The notes under the pieces were generated by a model, which saw only the letters and a list, made by a program, of their open reading frames with translations, did no database searches and was not told where the DNA came from. Source: Hyphomicrobiaceae bacterium (GTDB taxonomy: Bacteria; Pseudomonadota; Alphaproteobacteria; Rhizobiales; Methyloligellaceae). From it: a stretch of 64,000 bases of DNA. Positions 8,948 to 17,504 of this stretch are shown here, piece by piece. Position numbers and translations under genes: made by a program. The stretch covers positions 372,001 to 436,000 of the forward strand of contig JACKJS010000002.1 of NCBI GenBank assembly GCA_020637815.1. Reading direction: 5' to 3'. How positions within the stretch are numbered: position 1 is the stretch's first letter; each line of letters starts with the position of its first letter.

Positions 8948-9805
8948 ATGAAGAAACTGCTGTTCCTGTTCGACACCGATCCTGTGCCGAGCGTTTTCGA
9001 TACGGTCGTCGGCTATGACGGCGGTGCCGATAACATCACAGGTTATGCGGGCGTGACACCCGAGAACGTGGGTGCGCTGATCGACGGCTGCATCTACACG
9101 CGCGGCGGCAAAGACAAGCAAAACACCGCGATCTTCGTCGGCGGCGGCAATATGGCCAAGGGCGAAGAGCTGTTCGAAACGGTCAAGAAGCACTTCTTCG
9201 GTCCATTCCGTGTCTCCGTGATGCTGGATTCCAACGGCTCCAACACGACGGCGGCCGCGGGTGTGGCTCTGCTCGCCAAGGGGCGCAACCTCAAGGGCAA
9301 GAAGGCCGTGGTGCTCGCGGGTACGGGCCCCGTGGGCATGCGGGCGGCCGGTTTCTTCGGCATGGAAGGCTGCGACGTGACTATCACCTCGCGGACGAAG
9401 GACCGCGCCGACGAGGCCGCCAAGGTCATCGAGAAGCGCTTTGGCGTGAAAGTTTCGGGCGCTGCGGGCGCGACGGACGAGGAACGCGCCGAGGCGACCA
9501 AGGATGCCAATATCATCTACTCGGCCGGCGCGATCGGCTTGCAGCTTCTGCCGAAGGCGTTATGGGAGAACAACCCCAATGTGGAGCTCTTGGCGGACGT
9601 GAACGCTCAGCCGCCGGTCGGCATCGAGGGTGTCGACGCCATGGACAAAGGGAAGGACTATGGCGGCAAGCTCGGTTTCGGCGCGCTCGGGATCGGCGGG
9701 TTGAAGCTTAGGCTTCACCGCGAGTGCATCGCCAAGCTGTTCGAAGACTCCGAAGGCGTTTACGACGCCGAGGCGATCTACGCTCTGGCGAAAGAGATGG
9801 CCTAG
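8948..9805 (+). CDS. mtdA: NADP-dependent methylene-tetrahydromethanopterin/methylene-H4F dehydrogenase
   Basis: A 285-residue dehydrogenase that interconverts methylene- and methenyl-H4F (or H4MPT) with NADP(H). The N-terminal pterin-binding domain contains GGGNMAKGEE and the Rossmann domain has VVLAGTGPVGMRAAG followed by TSRTKDRAD, where Arg/Lys residues select NADP. Length equals the Methylobacterium enzyme. The start follows hprA by 19 bases with an AAAGGGGAAA ribosome binding site. Its stop codon is immediately followed by the fchA ATG, so the two genes are translationally coupled, which fits their consecutive reactions. Confidence 0.97.
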   Translation: MKKLLFLFDTDPVPSVFDTVVGYDGGADNITGYAGVTPENVGALIDGCIYTRGGKDKQNTAIFVGGGNMAKGEELFETVKKHFFGPFRVSVMLDSNGSNTTAAAGVALLAKGRNLKGKKAVVLAGTGPVGMRAAGFFGMEGCDVTITSRTKDRADEAAKVIEKRFGVKVSGAAGATDEERAEATKDANIIYSAGAIGLQLLPKALWENNPNVELLADVNAQPPVGIEGVDAMDKGKDYGGKLGFGALGIGGLKLRLHRECIAKLFEDSEGVYDAEAIYALAKEMA

Positions 9806-10438
9806 ATGACCGAGATCAAGGATACCGCGATCGAGCCGTTCCTCGATCAACTTGCCTCCAGCGCGGCAACGCCTGGGGGCGGCAGTGCCGCCGCCATTCT
9901 CGGCGGCATGGGCGCGGCGCTCGTCAGCATGGTCTGCAATCTGACAATCGGCAAAAAGAAATACGCCGATGTCGAGGGCGACATGAAGGATGTCCTGGCA
10001 AAGGCCGAGGATCTCCGTCACCGGCTGACCGGCATGATCCAGGACGACGTGCGTGCCTTCGATACGGTCATGGGCGCCTATGGCATGCCCAAGGAGACCG
10101 ATGAAGACAAGGCCGCCCGGGACGAGGCGATCCAAGAGGCCCTGAAAATGGCGACCGACGTTCCGGTCCGCTGCTGCCGGCTGGCCCGCGAGGTTATCGA
10201 CCTCGCGCTTGTCGTTTCGGAGAAGGGAAACCTCAATGTCATCTCCGATGCGGGCGTCGCCGTCCTATCGGCTTATGCAGCACTACGGAGTGCTGCACTA
10301 AATGTATACATCAATGCAAAATTGATTTCCGACACCAGCTTTGTCGGCGCTAAGCTGGGCGAGCTGGAGGACCTTCTTGCCGGCGCCGAGGCAACGACCG
10401 AGAAGGCGTACAACATTGTCAAGGGTAAGGTGAGCTGA
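9806..10438 (+). CDS. fchA: Methenyl-tetrahydrofolate cyclohydrolase
   Basis: A 210-residue helical protein of the formiminotransferase-cyclodeaminase/cyclohydrolase family, which interconverts methenyl-H4F and 10-formyl-H4F. The conserved start region is FLDQLASSAATPGGGSAAA, with the glycine-rich folate-binding loop, and the middle carries the DDVRAFDTVM segment. Its ATG directly abuts the mtdA stop. Together with FtfL and MtdA it forms the H4F branch feeding serine hydroxymethyltransferase, whose gene (glyA) is not in this window. Confidence 0.96.
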   Translation: MTEIKDTAIEPFLDQLASSAATPGGGSAAAILGGMGAALVSMVCNLTIGKKKYADVEGDMKDVLAKAEDLRHRLTGMIQDDVRAFDTVMGAYGMPKETDEDKAARDEAIQEALKMATDVPVRCCRLAREVIDLALVVSEKGNLNVISDAGVAVLSAYAALRSAALNVYINAKLISDTSFVGAKLGELEDLLAGAEATTEKAYNIVKGKVS

Positions 10439-10445
10439 CGCTGTC

Positions 10446-10488
10446 CGGCGTGGGCTCACAACAACGGAAAGCCCGCCGAAGGAATTTT
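10446..10488 (+). terminator. Weak hairpin with T-tract between fchA and mtkA
   Basis: CGGC(GT)GGGCT pairs with AGCCCGCCG, with a two-base bulge, and GGAATTTTT follows. The T-run ends just before the mtkA ribosome binding site AAAGGGAGGA. It could act as a partial terminator or RNA-stability element between the folate genes and malate thiokinase. The stem is modest, so confidence is low. Confidence 0.35.
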
Positions 10489-10505
10489 TAAAAGGGAGGA
10501 ACGAC

Positions 10506-11684
10506 GTGGACGTTCACGAGTATCAAGCGAAAGAACTTTTGGGTAGCTTCGGCGTGCCGGTGGCGAAAGGCGCCGTGGCGTTTAGTCCCGATCAGGCCGT
10601 CTATGCGGCGACCGAACTCGGCGGTTGGAGTTGGGCGGTAAAGGCTCAGATTCATGCCGGTGCGCGCGGTAAGGCCGGCGGCATCAAGATCTGCAAAACC
10701 TATCACGAAGTGCGCGAGGCGGCGCAGGATATGCTCGGCAAACGTCTGGTTACGCACCAGACGGGTCCAGAAGGCAAGCCGGTTCAGCGCGTCTATGTCG
10801 AAGCGGCGGAGCCCTTCGAGAAGGAGCTTTATCTCGGCTTCGTCCTCGACCGGAAGGCCGAGCGCGTACGCGTGATCGCCTCCCAGGAAGGCGGCATGGA
10901 GATCGAGGAAATCGCCAGGACCAATCCAGACGCGATCCTTCAGGTTACCGTCGAGCCCGCCGTCGGCCTACAGGCCTTCCAGGCGCGCGAGCTCGCGTTC
11001 CGGCTCGGTCTCAGTATCAAGCAGGCCCAGAGCTGCGTGTCGACGATCATGAACGCCTACCGCGCGTTCCGCGATTGCGATGCTCAGATGCTCGAGATCA
11101 ATCCATTGGTGGTGACCAAGGACGACCGCGTGCTCGCGCTCGACGCCAAGATGTCGTTCGACGACAACGCGCTGTTCCGCCGCCCCAACGTGGCCGACAT
11201 GTACGATCCTTCGCAGCAGGATCCGCGGGAGGCCCAGGCCGCCGAGCACAACCTCAACTATATCGGTCTCGAGGGCGATATCGGCTGCATCGTGAACGGC
11301 GCGGGTCTGGCCATGGCGACCATGGACATGATCAAGCACGCGGGCGGCGAGCCGGCCAACTTCCTAGACGTGGGCGGCGGCGCCTCTCCGGACCGTATCG
11401 AGACGGCGATGAAGCTGGTCGTTTCCGACGACAACGTGAAGGCGATCCTGGTGAACATCTTCGCCGGCATCAACCGGTGCGACTGGGTTGCCAAGGGCGT
11501 GGTTCAGGCTTGCGCGAATCTCGACATCAAGCTGCCGCTCATCGTGCGTCTTGCCGGCACCAATGTCGAAGAAGGACGCAGGATCCTCGAGGAGAGCGAT
11601 CTCAAGCTGATCACCGCCGAGACACTGGCCGAGGCCGCCGAGAAAGCGGTTCTGGCTTGCCAGGGCAAGCTGCAGGCCGCGTAG
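10506..11684 (+). CDS. mtkA: Malate--CoA ligase (malate thiokinase) beta subunit
   Basis: A 392-residue ATP-grasp subunit of malate thiokinase, which with MtkB makes malyl-CoA from malate, CoA and ATP. It resembles the succinyl-CoA synthetase beta subunit: the N-terminus reads MDVHEYQAKELL, the ATP-grasp contains HAGARGKAGG, and the nucleotide/phosphate part ends with NPLVVTKDDRVLALDAK and the GGGASPDR loop. The start codon is GTG behind a near-perfect GGGAGGA site. The pairing with mclA, and the absence of other TCA genes nearby, argue for malate rather than succinate thiokinase. mtkB follows after 25 bases. Confidence 0.95.
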   Translation: MDVHEYQAKELLGSFGVPVAKGAVAFSPDQAVYAATELGGWSWAVKAQIHAGARGKAGGIKICKTYHEVREAAQDMLGKRLVTHQTGPEGKPVQRVYVEAAEPFEKELYLGFVLDRKAERVRVIASQEGGMEIEEIARTNPDAILQVTVEPAVGLQAFQARELAFRLGLSIKQAQSCVSTIMNAYRAFRDCDAQMLEINPLVVTKDDRVLALDAKMSFDDNALFRRPNVADMYDPSQQDPREAQAAEHNLNYIGLEGDIGCIVNGAGLAMATMDMIKHAGGEPANFLDVGGGASPDRIETAMKLVVSDDNVKAILVNIFAGINRCDWVAKGVVQACANLDIKLPLIVRLAGTNVEEGRRILEESDLKLITAETLAEAAEKAVLACQGKLQAA

Positions 11685-11709
11685 AGACGATCATCGGAGA
11701 AAATACGTA

Positions 11710-12594
11710 ATGAGCATTCTAATCGACGAAAAGACGCCGGTGATTGTCCAAGGTATGACTGGCGACAAGGGTACCTTCCACGCGAAGGAAATGATCGAAT
11801 ACGGAACCAACGTGGTCGGCGGCGTGACGCCGGGCAAGGGCGGTGGCCGTCATCTCGACCGTCCGCTCTTCAACACCGTGAAGGAAGCGGTCCAGGAAAC
11901 GGGCGCCGAGGCTTCGATCACGTTCGTGGCACCGGCCTTCTGCTCCGACGCCATCATGGAATGCGCCGACGCGGGCATCAGGCTGGTCTGCTCCATCACC
12001 GATGGCATTCCGGCCCAGGACATGATGCGTGTGAAGCGCTACCTGATGCGCTATCCTCGCGAACGCCGCACGATGATGGTCGGCCCGAACTGCGCTGGCA
12101 TCATCAGCCCCGGTAAGGCCATGCTGGGCATTATGCCGGGCCACATCTACCTGCAAGGCAATGTGGGCGTCATTTCGCGTTCCGGCACGCTCGGCTACGA
12201 GGCCGCGGCGCAAATGAAGGACCGGGGGATCGGCATCACGACCTCGGTCGGTATCGGTGGCGATCCGATCAACGGTTCTTCGTTCCTGGATCACCTCGCC
12301 CTGTTCGAGGAAGATCCGGAGACCGATGCCGTGCTGATGATCGGCGAAATCGGCGGTCCACAGGAGGCCGAGGCATCCGTGTGGATCAAGGACAACATGT
12401 CCAAGCCGGTGGTCGGCTTCGTTGCTGGTCTGACCGCTCCGAAGGGGCGGCGCATGGGTCACGCGGGCGCCATCATCTCGGCCACGGGCGATAGCGCCGC
12501 CGAGAAGGCCGAGATCATGCGGGCCAATGGACTGACCGTCGCGCCGAACCCGAGCGAGTTCGGTTCGACCGTCGCGAAGGTCCTCGGACTTTAG
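11710..12594 (+). CDS. mtkB: Malate--CoA ligase (malate thiokinase) alpha subunit
   Basis: A 294-residue CoA-binding subunit of malate thiokinase. The CoA-binding Rossmann part begins VIVQGMTGDKGTFH, the ligase domain has VGPNCAGIISPG, and the phosphohistidine is His251 in RRMGHAGAI. Length is that of SucD-like alpha subunits. It follows mtkA closely on the same strand. It makes the substrate for malyl-CoA lyase (mclA), three kilobases downstream and separated from it by ppc. Confidence 0.95.
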   Translation: MSILIDEKTPVIVQGMTGDKGTFHAKEMIEYGTNVVGGVTPGKGGGRHLDRPLFNTVKEAVQETGAEASITFVAPAFCSDAIMECADAGIRLVCSITDGIPAQDMMRVKRYLMRYPRERRTMMVGPNCAGIISPGKAMLGIMPGHIYLQGNVGVISRSGTLGYEAAAQMKDRGIGITTSVGIGGDPINGSSFLDHLALFEEDPETDAVLMIGEIGGPQEAEASVWIKDNMSKPVVGFVAGLTAPKGRRMGHAGAIISATGDSAAEKAEIMRANGLTVAPNPSEFGSTVAKVLGL

Positions 12595-12601
12595 AAAAGA
12601 C

Positions 12602-12652
12602 GCCGGACATGCCGCGGTCATCGACCAGGCGGACGGCGTGTCCGGCTTTTTT
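12602..12652 (+). terminator. Rho-independent terminator-like hairpin after mtkB
   Basis: Perfect 8-base arms GCCGGACA (12602-12609) and TGTCCGGC (12639-12646), with a loop that can itself fold (GGTC-ATC-GACC), directly followed by TTTTTT. It begins 7 bases after the mtkB stop and lies about 160 bases before ppc. It should end or attenuate the upstream transcript. Confidence 0.7.
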
Positions 12653-12671
12653 CCCGAAGCCAAGCAGCTTG

Positions 12672-12695
12672 AGGTGGGACCGGCCGGCCCCACCT
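12672..12695. repeat. Near-perfect palindrome upstream of ppc
   Basis: AGGTGGG and CCCACCT arms around a CCGGCCGG core, with one mismatch per arm and no T-run. It may be a protein-binding site or an RNA stem in the ppc leader. Function is unknown. Confidence 0.4.
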
Positions 12696-12809
12696 TGCCA
12701 TCAATCGCCACCGGAACCCGTGTTCTGGATCAGTCGCCGTGACTCGCGTGCGACGTCCAACCCGAAGGTGACAAGACCGGTCAGTGTGATCTGAGTGCGA
12801 GCGTTGATC

Positions 12810-15581
12810 ATGGACGAGGATGTAAGAGAGAGCGATGTGGTGCCCGGAACGGACGCCGCCGCTCTTATCGGTGGGACTTCGCCAGAGGACGCCGCGAATA
12901 TCCTGTTCGAGTTGTTGCTCGATGTCGTGCGGCGGCATCGCCCCGAGGTCGAACCGATTCTCACGGGTGGCGCTCAGAAATCCGTCTCGGAATATTCACC
13001 GGACCTCCTGGCGCGTGTGCTGTCCGCGCAAGGAATCTGGTTCCAGCTCCTGTCTCTCGCCGACCAGAACGCCGCGATGCGCCGCCGCCGCCATATCGAG
13101 CGGAAGCGTGGCCGCGACGCGCTGTTGGGCACGTTCGATCACGTCCTCGCCGAAGCCCGCCGGGCCGGGGTCAGCCCGCGGGAAATCGAGCGTCTCCTGC
13201 AGAATCTGCGCATTCGTCCCGTCATTACGGCTCACCCCACCGAGTCGAAGCGCGTCACCGTTCTCGAGAAATACCGCAGGATCTACCTCCTATTGCGTGA
13301 GCTCGAAGGGAGCCGTTGGACCGAGCGCGAACGGCAGACAATTCTCGCGGACATTCGCGACCAGATCGAGCTCGTTTGGATGACGGGCGAGCTTCACCTC
13401 GAAAAGCCGACCGTGGAACATGAAGTCCTCCGGGGACTGCATTTCTTCGACGAGACGCTGTTCGAGAAGGCGCCGGAGATGATGGCGCTGCTCGAAGGGG
13501 CTTTGAAGCGGAACTATCCCGACGAAGATTTCGATCTCCCGCCCTTTTTCCAGTTCGGCTCGTGGATCGGCGGCGACCGCGACGGCAATCCCTATGTGAC
13601 CACCGAGGTCACTGGCTGGGCGCTGCGCCAGAATGCGCTCGCTTCGTTGCGCTATTACCGGGAGCGCCTCGTCGCGCTGGCGCGGGCGATGTCCATCACG
13701 CAACGCGCCTTGCCGGTGCCGGAGGAGTTTGGCCGCGAGCTTGCGCGCGCGCTGCGGGCGAGCGGCGCCGAGGAGGCGATCGCACAGCGCAATCCGGGCG
13801 AGCCGTATCGCCAATATCTCACCTGCATTCTGCGCAAGCTGGATGCCACCATGCGTCGTGCCGAAGGCGGAGAGCTCGATGTCGGCACGCCCCATTACGC
13901 CAACGCCGACGAACTCATCCAGGATCTCCGGCGGATGGAGCGTGCCCTTACGGCTGCGAAGGCCTCTACCATCGCCGAAGACATGGTTCGTCCGGTCCGG
14001 CGCGCCGTCGAGCTGTTCCAGTTCTCTACCGTGCGGCTCGATCTTCGCGAAAACTCCACGCGCACGACCCAGGCGCTTCAGGCCTTGTGGTGGGCAAGCG
14101 AAGGCCACGCCGACGGCGAACCGCCGGAACTCGGCTCTCCGGAGTGGCGCGCCTGGTTGCTGCGGGCGTTGGCGCGGCCTCTGCCGGCCGACCCTGCGGG
14201 CGTGCCTCTGCCGCAAGATGTGCGGGACACCATCGCCATGTTCACGCAGGCGGCGGAAATTCGTCAGGGGCTCGATCCGGATGCCTATGGCTCCTTCATC
14301 CTGTCGATGACGCGTTCGGTCGACGACATTCTCGGCGCCTATCTTCTGGCCAAGCAGGGTGGCCTGTTCCTGGACGCGGCCGGCACGGAGATTTGCGCGC
14401 TGCCTATCGTGCCTCTGTTCGAGACCATCGACGATCTGCGGGCGGCGCCCGCGATCATGCGCGAGACGCTGGCCATTCCGCTGATCCGCCGGTCCACCCA
14501 TTGGCAAGGCGGGCTTCAGGAGGTGATGCTCGGCTACTCGGACTCCAACAAGGACGGAGGCTTCGTCGCCTCGAACTGGGAACTGGCCAAGGCGCAGACC
14601 AGCCTGACGCAGGTCGGCGCGCGCGCAGGGACTCCGATTTCGTTCTTCCATGGACGCGGCGGTTCGGTGTCGCGCGGCGGCGCGCCCACCGGCCGCGCCA
14701 TCGCGGCCCAACCAGCCGGGTCGATCCGCGGCCGTTTCCGGGTCACGGAGCAAGGCGAGGTCGTCTCGTCGAAATACGCGAACAAGGGCACGTCCCTCTA
14801 TCAGATGGAGCTTCTGGCCTCGAGCGTGCTGCAGCACGCGCTGAAGTCCGAGCACGAGGCCGCCCTGAAGCCGAGCGGGGAGTATGACGACGCGCTCGAG
14901 GCGCTGTCAGGCCTTTCGCGCGTGGCCTATGACAGGCTCCTCTCCAATCCGGACCTGGTAACGTATTTTCAGGCCGCAAGTCCGTTGGAGGAGATTTCGC
15001 TCCTCAATATCGGCTCGCGGCCGGCGCGGCGCTTCGGCGCGAGCTCACTGAAGGATCTGCGGGCCATTCCGTGGGTGTTCGCCTGGGCTCAGAACCGGCA
15101 CATGATCACGAATTGGTATGGGGTTGGCAGCGCGCTCCGGAGTTTTCTCGACGTGCGCGGTCCCAATGGCGAGAGGCTGTTGACCGAGTTGTTCCAGCGA
15201 TCGCGCCTGTTCCGCCTGATCGTGGATGAGGTCGAGAAGGCGCTTGCGCTCGTGGATCTCGATATCGCTCACGACTACGCGAGCCTCGTGTCCGACGTCG
15301 CGGTGAGGGATGCGATCTTCTCGTTGATCCGGGAAGAGCATGCGCTCACGACCGAGATGGTGCTGAAGCTCTCGGGGAGCACCTTCCCGGGCGAGCGCCT
15401 GAACCAATTCCGTGCGTCGCTGGCCAACAGGCTTCACACGGTCAATCAAGTGAGCCGCGAGCAGGTCGAACTGCTCCGCCGCTTCCGAGCGAGCGACAAC
15501 GACGACGAGCGCGAAAAGTTCAAGTCGGCGTTGCTGCTTTCCATCAATACGGTTGCCGCCGGACTCGGCGCCACAGGTTAA
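12810..15581 (+). CDS. ppc: Phosphoenolpyruvate carboxylase
   Basis: A 923-residue enzyme fixing bicarbonate onto PEP to give oxaloacetate, the CO2-fixing step of the serine cycle. Catalytic motifs are the TAHPTESKR segment with His142, the YSDSNKDGG loop, and the FHGRGGSVSRGGAPTG loop with His614 and its following Arg. The C-terminus ends in the usual NTVAAGLGATG form. Length is normal for bacterial PEPC. Start choice is uncertain: I take ATG 12810, with GTG 12795 and TTG 12804 in frame just upstream and no clear ribosome binding site for any of them. It is followed after 17 bases by mclA and probably forms a unit with it. Confidence 0.95.
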   Translation: MDEDVRESDVVPGTDAAALIGGTSPEDAANILFELLLDVVRRHRPEVEPILTGGAQKSVSEYSPDLLARVLSAQGIWFQLLSLADQNAAMRRRRHIERKRGRDALLGTFDHVLAEARRAGVSPREIERLLQNLRIRPVITAHPTESKRVTVLEKYRRIYLLLRELEGSRWTERERQTILADIRDQIELVWMTGELHLEKPTVEHEVLRGLHFFDETLFEKAPEMMALLEGALKRNYPDEDFDLPPFFQFGSWIGGDRDGNPYVTTEVTGWALRQNALASLRYYRERLVALARAMSITQRALPVPEEFGRELARALRASGAEEAIAQRNPGEPYRQYLTCILRKLDATMRRAEGGELDVGTPHYANADELIQDLRRMERALTAAKASTIAEDMVRPVRRAVELFQFSTVRLDLRENSTRTTQALQALWWASEGHADGEPPELGSPEWRAWLLRALARPLPADPAGVPLPQDVRDTIAMFTQAAEIRQGLDPDAYGSFILSMTRSVDDILGAYLLAKQGGLFLDAAGTEICALPIVPLFETIDDLRAAPAIMRETLAIPLIRRSTHWQGGLQEVMLGYSDSNKDGGFVASNWELAKAQTSLTQVGARAGTPISFFHGRGGSVSRGGAPTGRAIAAQPAGSIRGRFRVTEQGEVVSSKYANKGTSLYQMELLASSVLQHALKSEHEAALKPSGEYDDALEALSGLSRVAYDRLLSNPDLVTYFQAASPLEEISLLNIGSRPARRFGASSLKDLRAIPWVFAWAQNRHMITNWYGVGSALRSFLDVRGPNGERLLTELFQRSRLFRLIVDEVEKALALVDLDIAHDYASLVSDVAVRDAIFSLIREEHALTTEMVLKLSGSTFPGERLNQFRASLANRLHTVNQVSREQVELLRRFRASDNDDEREKFKSALLLSINTVAAGLGATG

Positions 15582-15598
15582 ACCAAGAGGAGTATGAC

Positions 15599-16570
15599 AT
15601 GAGCTTTACCTTGATCCAGCAGGCCACGCCGCGCCTACACCGTTCGGAGTTGGCCGTTCCCGGCTCCAACCCCGGCATGTTCGAAAAGGCCGCCGCCAGC
15701 GCCGCCGACGTGATCTTTCTCGACCTCGAGGATGCCGTCGCACCGGACGACAAGGAGCAGGCCCGCAAGAACATCATTCAGGGTCTGAACGACGTCGACT
15801 GGGGAAGCAAGACCATGATGATCCGCATCAACGGTCTCGACACGCACTACGCCTATCGCGACGTGGTCGACGTTATGGAGAATTGCCCGCGTCTCGACAT
15901 GATCTTGATCCCCAAGGTCGGCGTGCCGCAGGATGTCTATGCCATCGACATGCTCATGACGCAGATCGAGCAGTACAAGAAGTACGACAAGAAACTCGGC
16001 CTCGAGCTTCTCATCGAGACGGCCCTTGGTATGGCTAACGTGGAGGCCATCGCCCAATCGAGCCCGCGCGTCGAGGCCATGAGCTTCGGCGTCGCCGACT
16101 ACGCTGCGTCCACGCGCGCCCGTACGGTCGGTATCGGTGGCCCGCACCCGGACCACGGCGTTCTGACTGACGCCGACGAGAGCGGTAACCGCCAATATCA
16201 CTGGGGCGATCCTTGGCACTTTGCCTTGTCGCGCATGATGGTGGCGTGCCGGGCCTATGGATTGCGGCCCATCGACGGTCCGTTCGGCGATTTCTCCGAT
16301 CCGGACGGCTACAAGGCCGCTGCGAAACGTGCCGCCGTGCTCGGCTTCGAGGGCAAGTGGGCTATCCACCCGTCGCAGATTGGGCTTGCGAACGAGGTGT
16401 TCTCGCCGGCCGCCGCCGAGGTCGAGAAGGCCCAGCGCATCGTCGATGCCATGAAGCAGGCCGCGAAGGAAGGCAAGGGAGCCGTGTCGCTCGACGGCCG
16501 CCTGATCGACATCGCATCGATCCGCCAGGCGCAGGCGCTGCTCGACAAGGCCGCGCAGATCAAGAACTAG
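15599..16570 (+). CDS. mclA: Malyl-CoA lyase / beta-methylmalyl-CoA lyase
   Basis: A 323-residue CitE-like lyase splitting malyl-CoA into acetyl-CoA and glyoxylate. In organisms with the ethylmalonyl-CoA pathway the same enzyme usually also cleaves beta-methylmalyl-CoA. Mg2+-binding and catalytic elements are visible in FLDLEDAVAPDDK, ELLIETALGM and WAIHPSQIG near the C-terminus. The ATG follows an AGAGGAG ribosome binding site. It links the two pathways in this window: the serine cycle consumes the glyoxylate it makes, and the ccr-ecm-mcd genes at 41-46 kb feed it. A strong terminator follows. Confidence 0.96.
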   Translation: MSFTLIQQATPRLHRSELAVPGSNPGMFEKAAASAADVIFLDLEDAVAPDDKEQARKNIIQGLNDVDWGSKTMMIRINGLDTHYAYRDVVDVMENCPRLDMILIPKVGVPQDVYAIDMLMTQIEQYKKYDKKLGLELLIETALGMANVEAIAQSSPRVEAMSFGVADYAASTRARTVGIGGPHPDHGVLTDADESGNRQYHWGDPWHFALSRMMVACRAYGLRPIDGPFGDFSDPDGYKAAAKRAAVLGFEGKWAIHPSQIGLANEVFSPAAAEVEKAQRIVDAMKQAAKEGKGAVSLDGRLIDIASIRQAQALLDKAAQIKN

Positions 16571-16593
16571 GCGCGCCGCCTAGAGCTAAAAAC

Positions 16594-16624
16594 AAAATGG
16601 CCGGGGAATCCCCCGGCCATTTTT
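16594..16624 (+). terminator. Rho-independent terminator after mclA
   Basis: AAAATGGCCGGGG pairs with CCCCGGCCATTTT around a 5-base loop, with A-rich and T-rich flanks. It starts 24 bases after the mclA stop. The symmetric flanks mean it can also serve the minus strand, which ends at 16696. Confidence 0.9.
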
Positions 16625-16695
16625 GTATCCCGCTCCGGAAAGGGCGGGAGGCACGATCCGAGCCCAGGTCTGGACCGGATCGCAAATTCCCGTCG

Positions 16696-16866
16696 TCAGA
16701 CCTTGCTCTCGTCGCACGCGCTGCGGGTGTCGCCCTTGGCGACGGTATCGACCAGACCGAGCCCCACTTCGTCGTCGGGGCGCGCCAGGGACGCGGTCGG
16801 CAAGAAGCTCAAGCCGTAGACCAAGCCCACGAGAACAGCGCTGGTCAAAAGCGATAGGACAGACAT
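16696..16866 (-). CDS. Small single-span membrane protein, function unknown
   Basis: A 56-residue protein beginning MSVLSLLTSAVLVGLVYGL, one hydrophobic helix (about residues 3-24) followed by a short acidic tail with one Cys near the end. The frame is open further upstream, but the ATG at 16866 has a GGGAGTGGAG ribosome binding site and gives a sensible membrane anchor. It is isolated, ending near the mclA terminator. The hydrophobic segment could be a signal peptide, with a short mature product. No family recognised. Confidence 0.55.
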   Translation of the reverse strand: MSVLSLLTSAVLVGLVYGLSFLPTASLARPDDEVGLGLVDTVAKGDTRSACDESKV

Positions 16867-17084
16867 TCGATTACTCCACTCCCTCAATTCATATCCATTT
16901 GGCAGGCGAAAGCGGCAGGGTCTCGACTGAATCTCGGCAATTTGTCGGCTGGCTGCGGCGGCTGCGCCATCACTAAGCCGCAAGGCTTGCTGCTTCGTAA
17001 ATTTAAGCGTTGCTTTAACGTCTGTGCTTCTTGAACGTGCGGCATGGCTCCGGCGCAGGCGGCGGGAGACGAAGGAGGTTCGGC

Positions 17085-17504
17085 GTGGCGATCACAGGCG
17101 GATGTCTATGCGGGGCGGTGCGCTACACGGTGGATGCAGATCCGATCGTCACGCGCGTGTGCTGGTGCCGCGACTGCCAGAAATTCGGCGCAGGTAGCGC
17201 CACGGTCAACGTGATGTTTCCGGCGAAAGCCGTGCGCCTCGAAGGTGCGCTTCAGGACTATGAGAGCGTGGCGGCCAGCGGAAATAGGATGCACCGCGGC
17301 TTCTGCCCCGCATGCGGCACGCCCATCACCACGGGATCGGAGGCGCGGCCCCATCTAATCGGCTTGCGGGCCGGAACCCTCGACGATCCGGAGATTGCTC
17401 GCCCCAACCTCACGATCTGGACCAAGTCGGCGCCGAGCTGGGCGGTCATCGATCCCAAGATCCCTCATGTCGACGGCCAGCCGGACCGGATCGCCAAGCC
17501 GTAG
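17085..17504 (+). CDS. GFA-family (glutathione-dependent formaldehyde-activating-like) zinc protein
   Basis: A 139-residue beta-structured zinc protein. Zinc ligands of the GFA/CENP-V fold are present: CLC at 7-9, C-x-C-x2-C at 26, 28 and 31, and C74/C77 in FCPACGTPI. The GTG at 17085 follows GAAGGAGGT, which decides the start over an upstream ATG at 17031. The family is named for Gfa, which speeds the formaldehyde-glutathione adduct, but most small paralogues have unknown activity. In a methylotroph a formaldehyde link is tempting and unproven. The 3' half overlaps an antisense truncated membrane-protein gene. Confidence 0.85.
   Translation: MAITGGCLCGAVRYTVDADPIVTRVCWCRDCQKFGAGSATVNVMFPAKAVRLEGALQDYESVAASGNRMHRGFCPACGTPITTGSEARPHLIGLRAGTLDDPEIARPNLTIWTKSAPSWAVIDPKIPHVDGQPDRIAKP

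Noticed and set aside
13290..14855. 521-codon open frame antisense to ppc
   Set aside because: Arg/Gly-rich composition typical of GC-rich antisense frames; ppc occupies the other strand.
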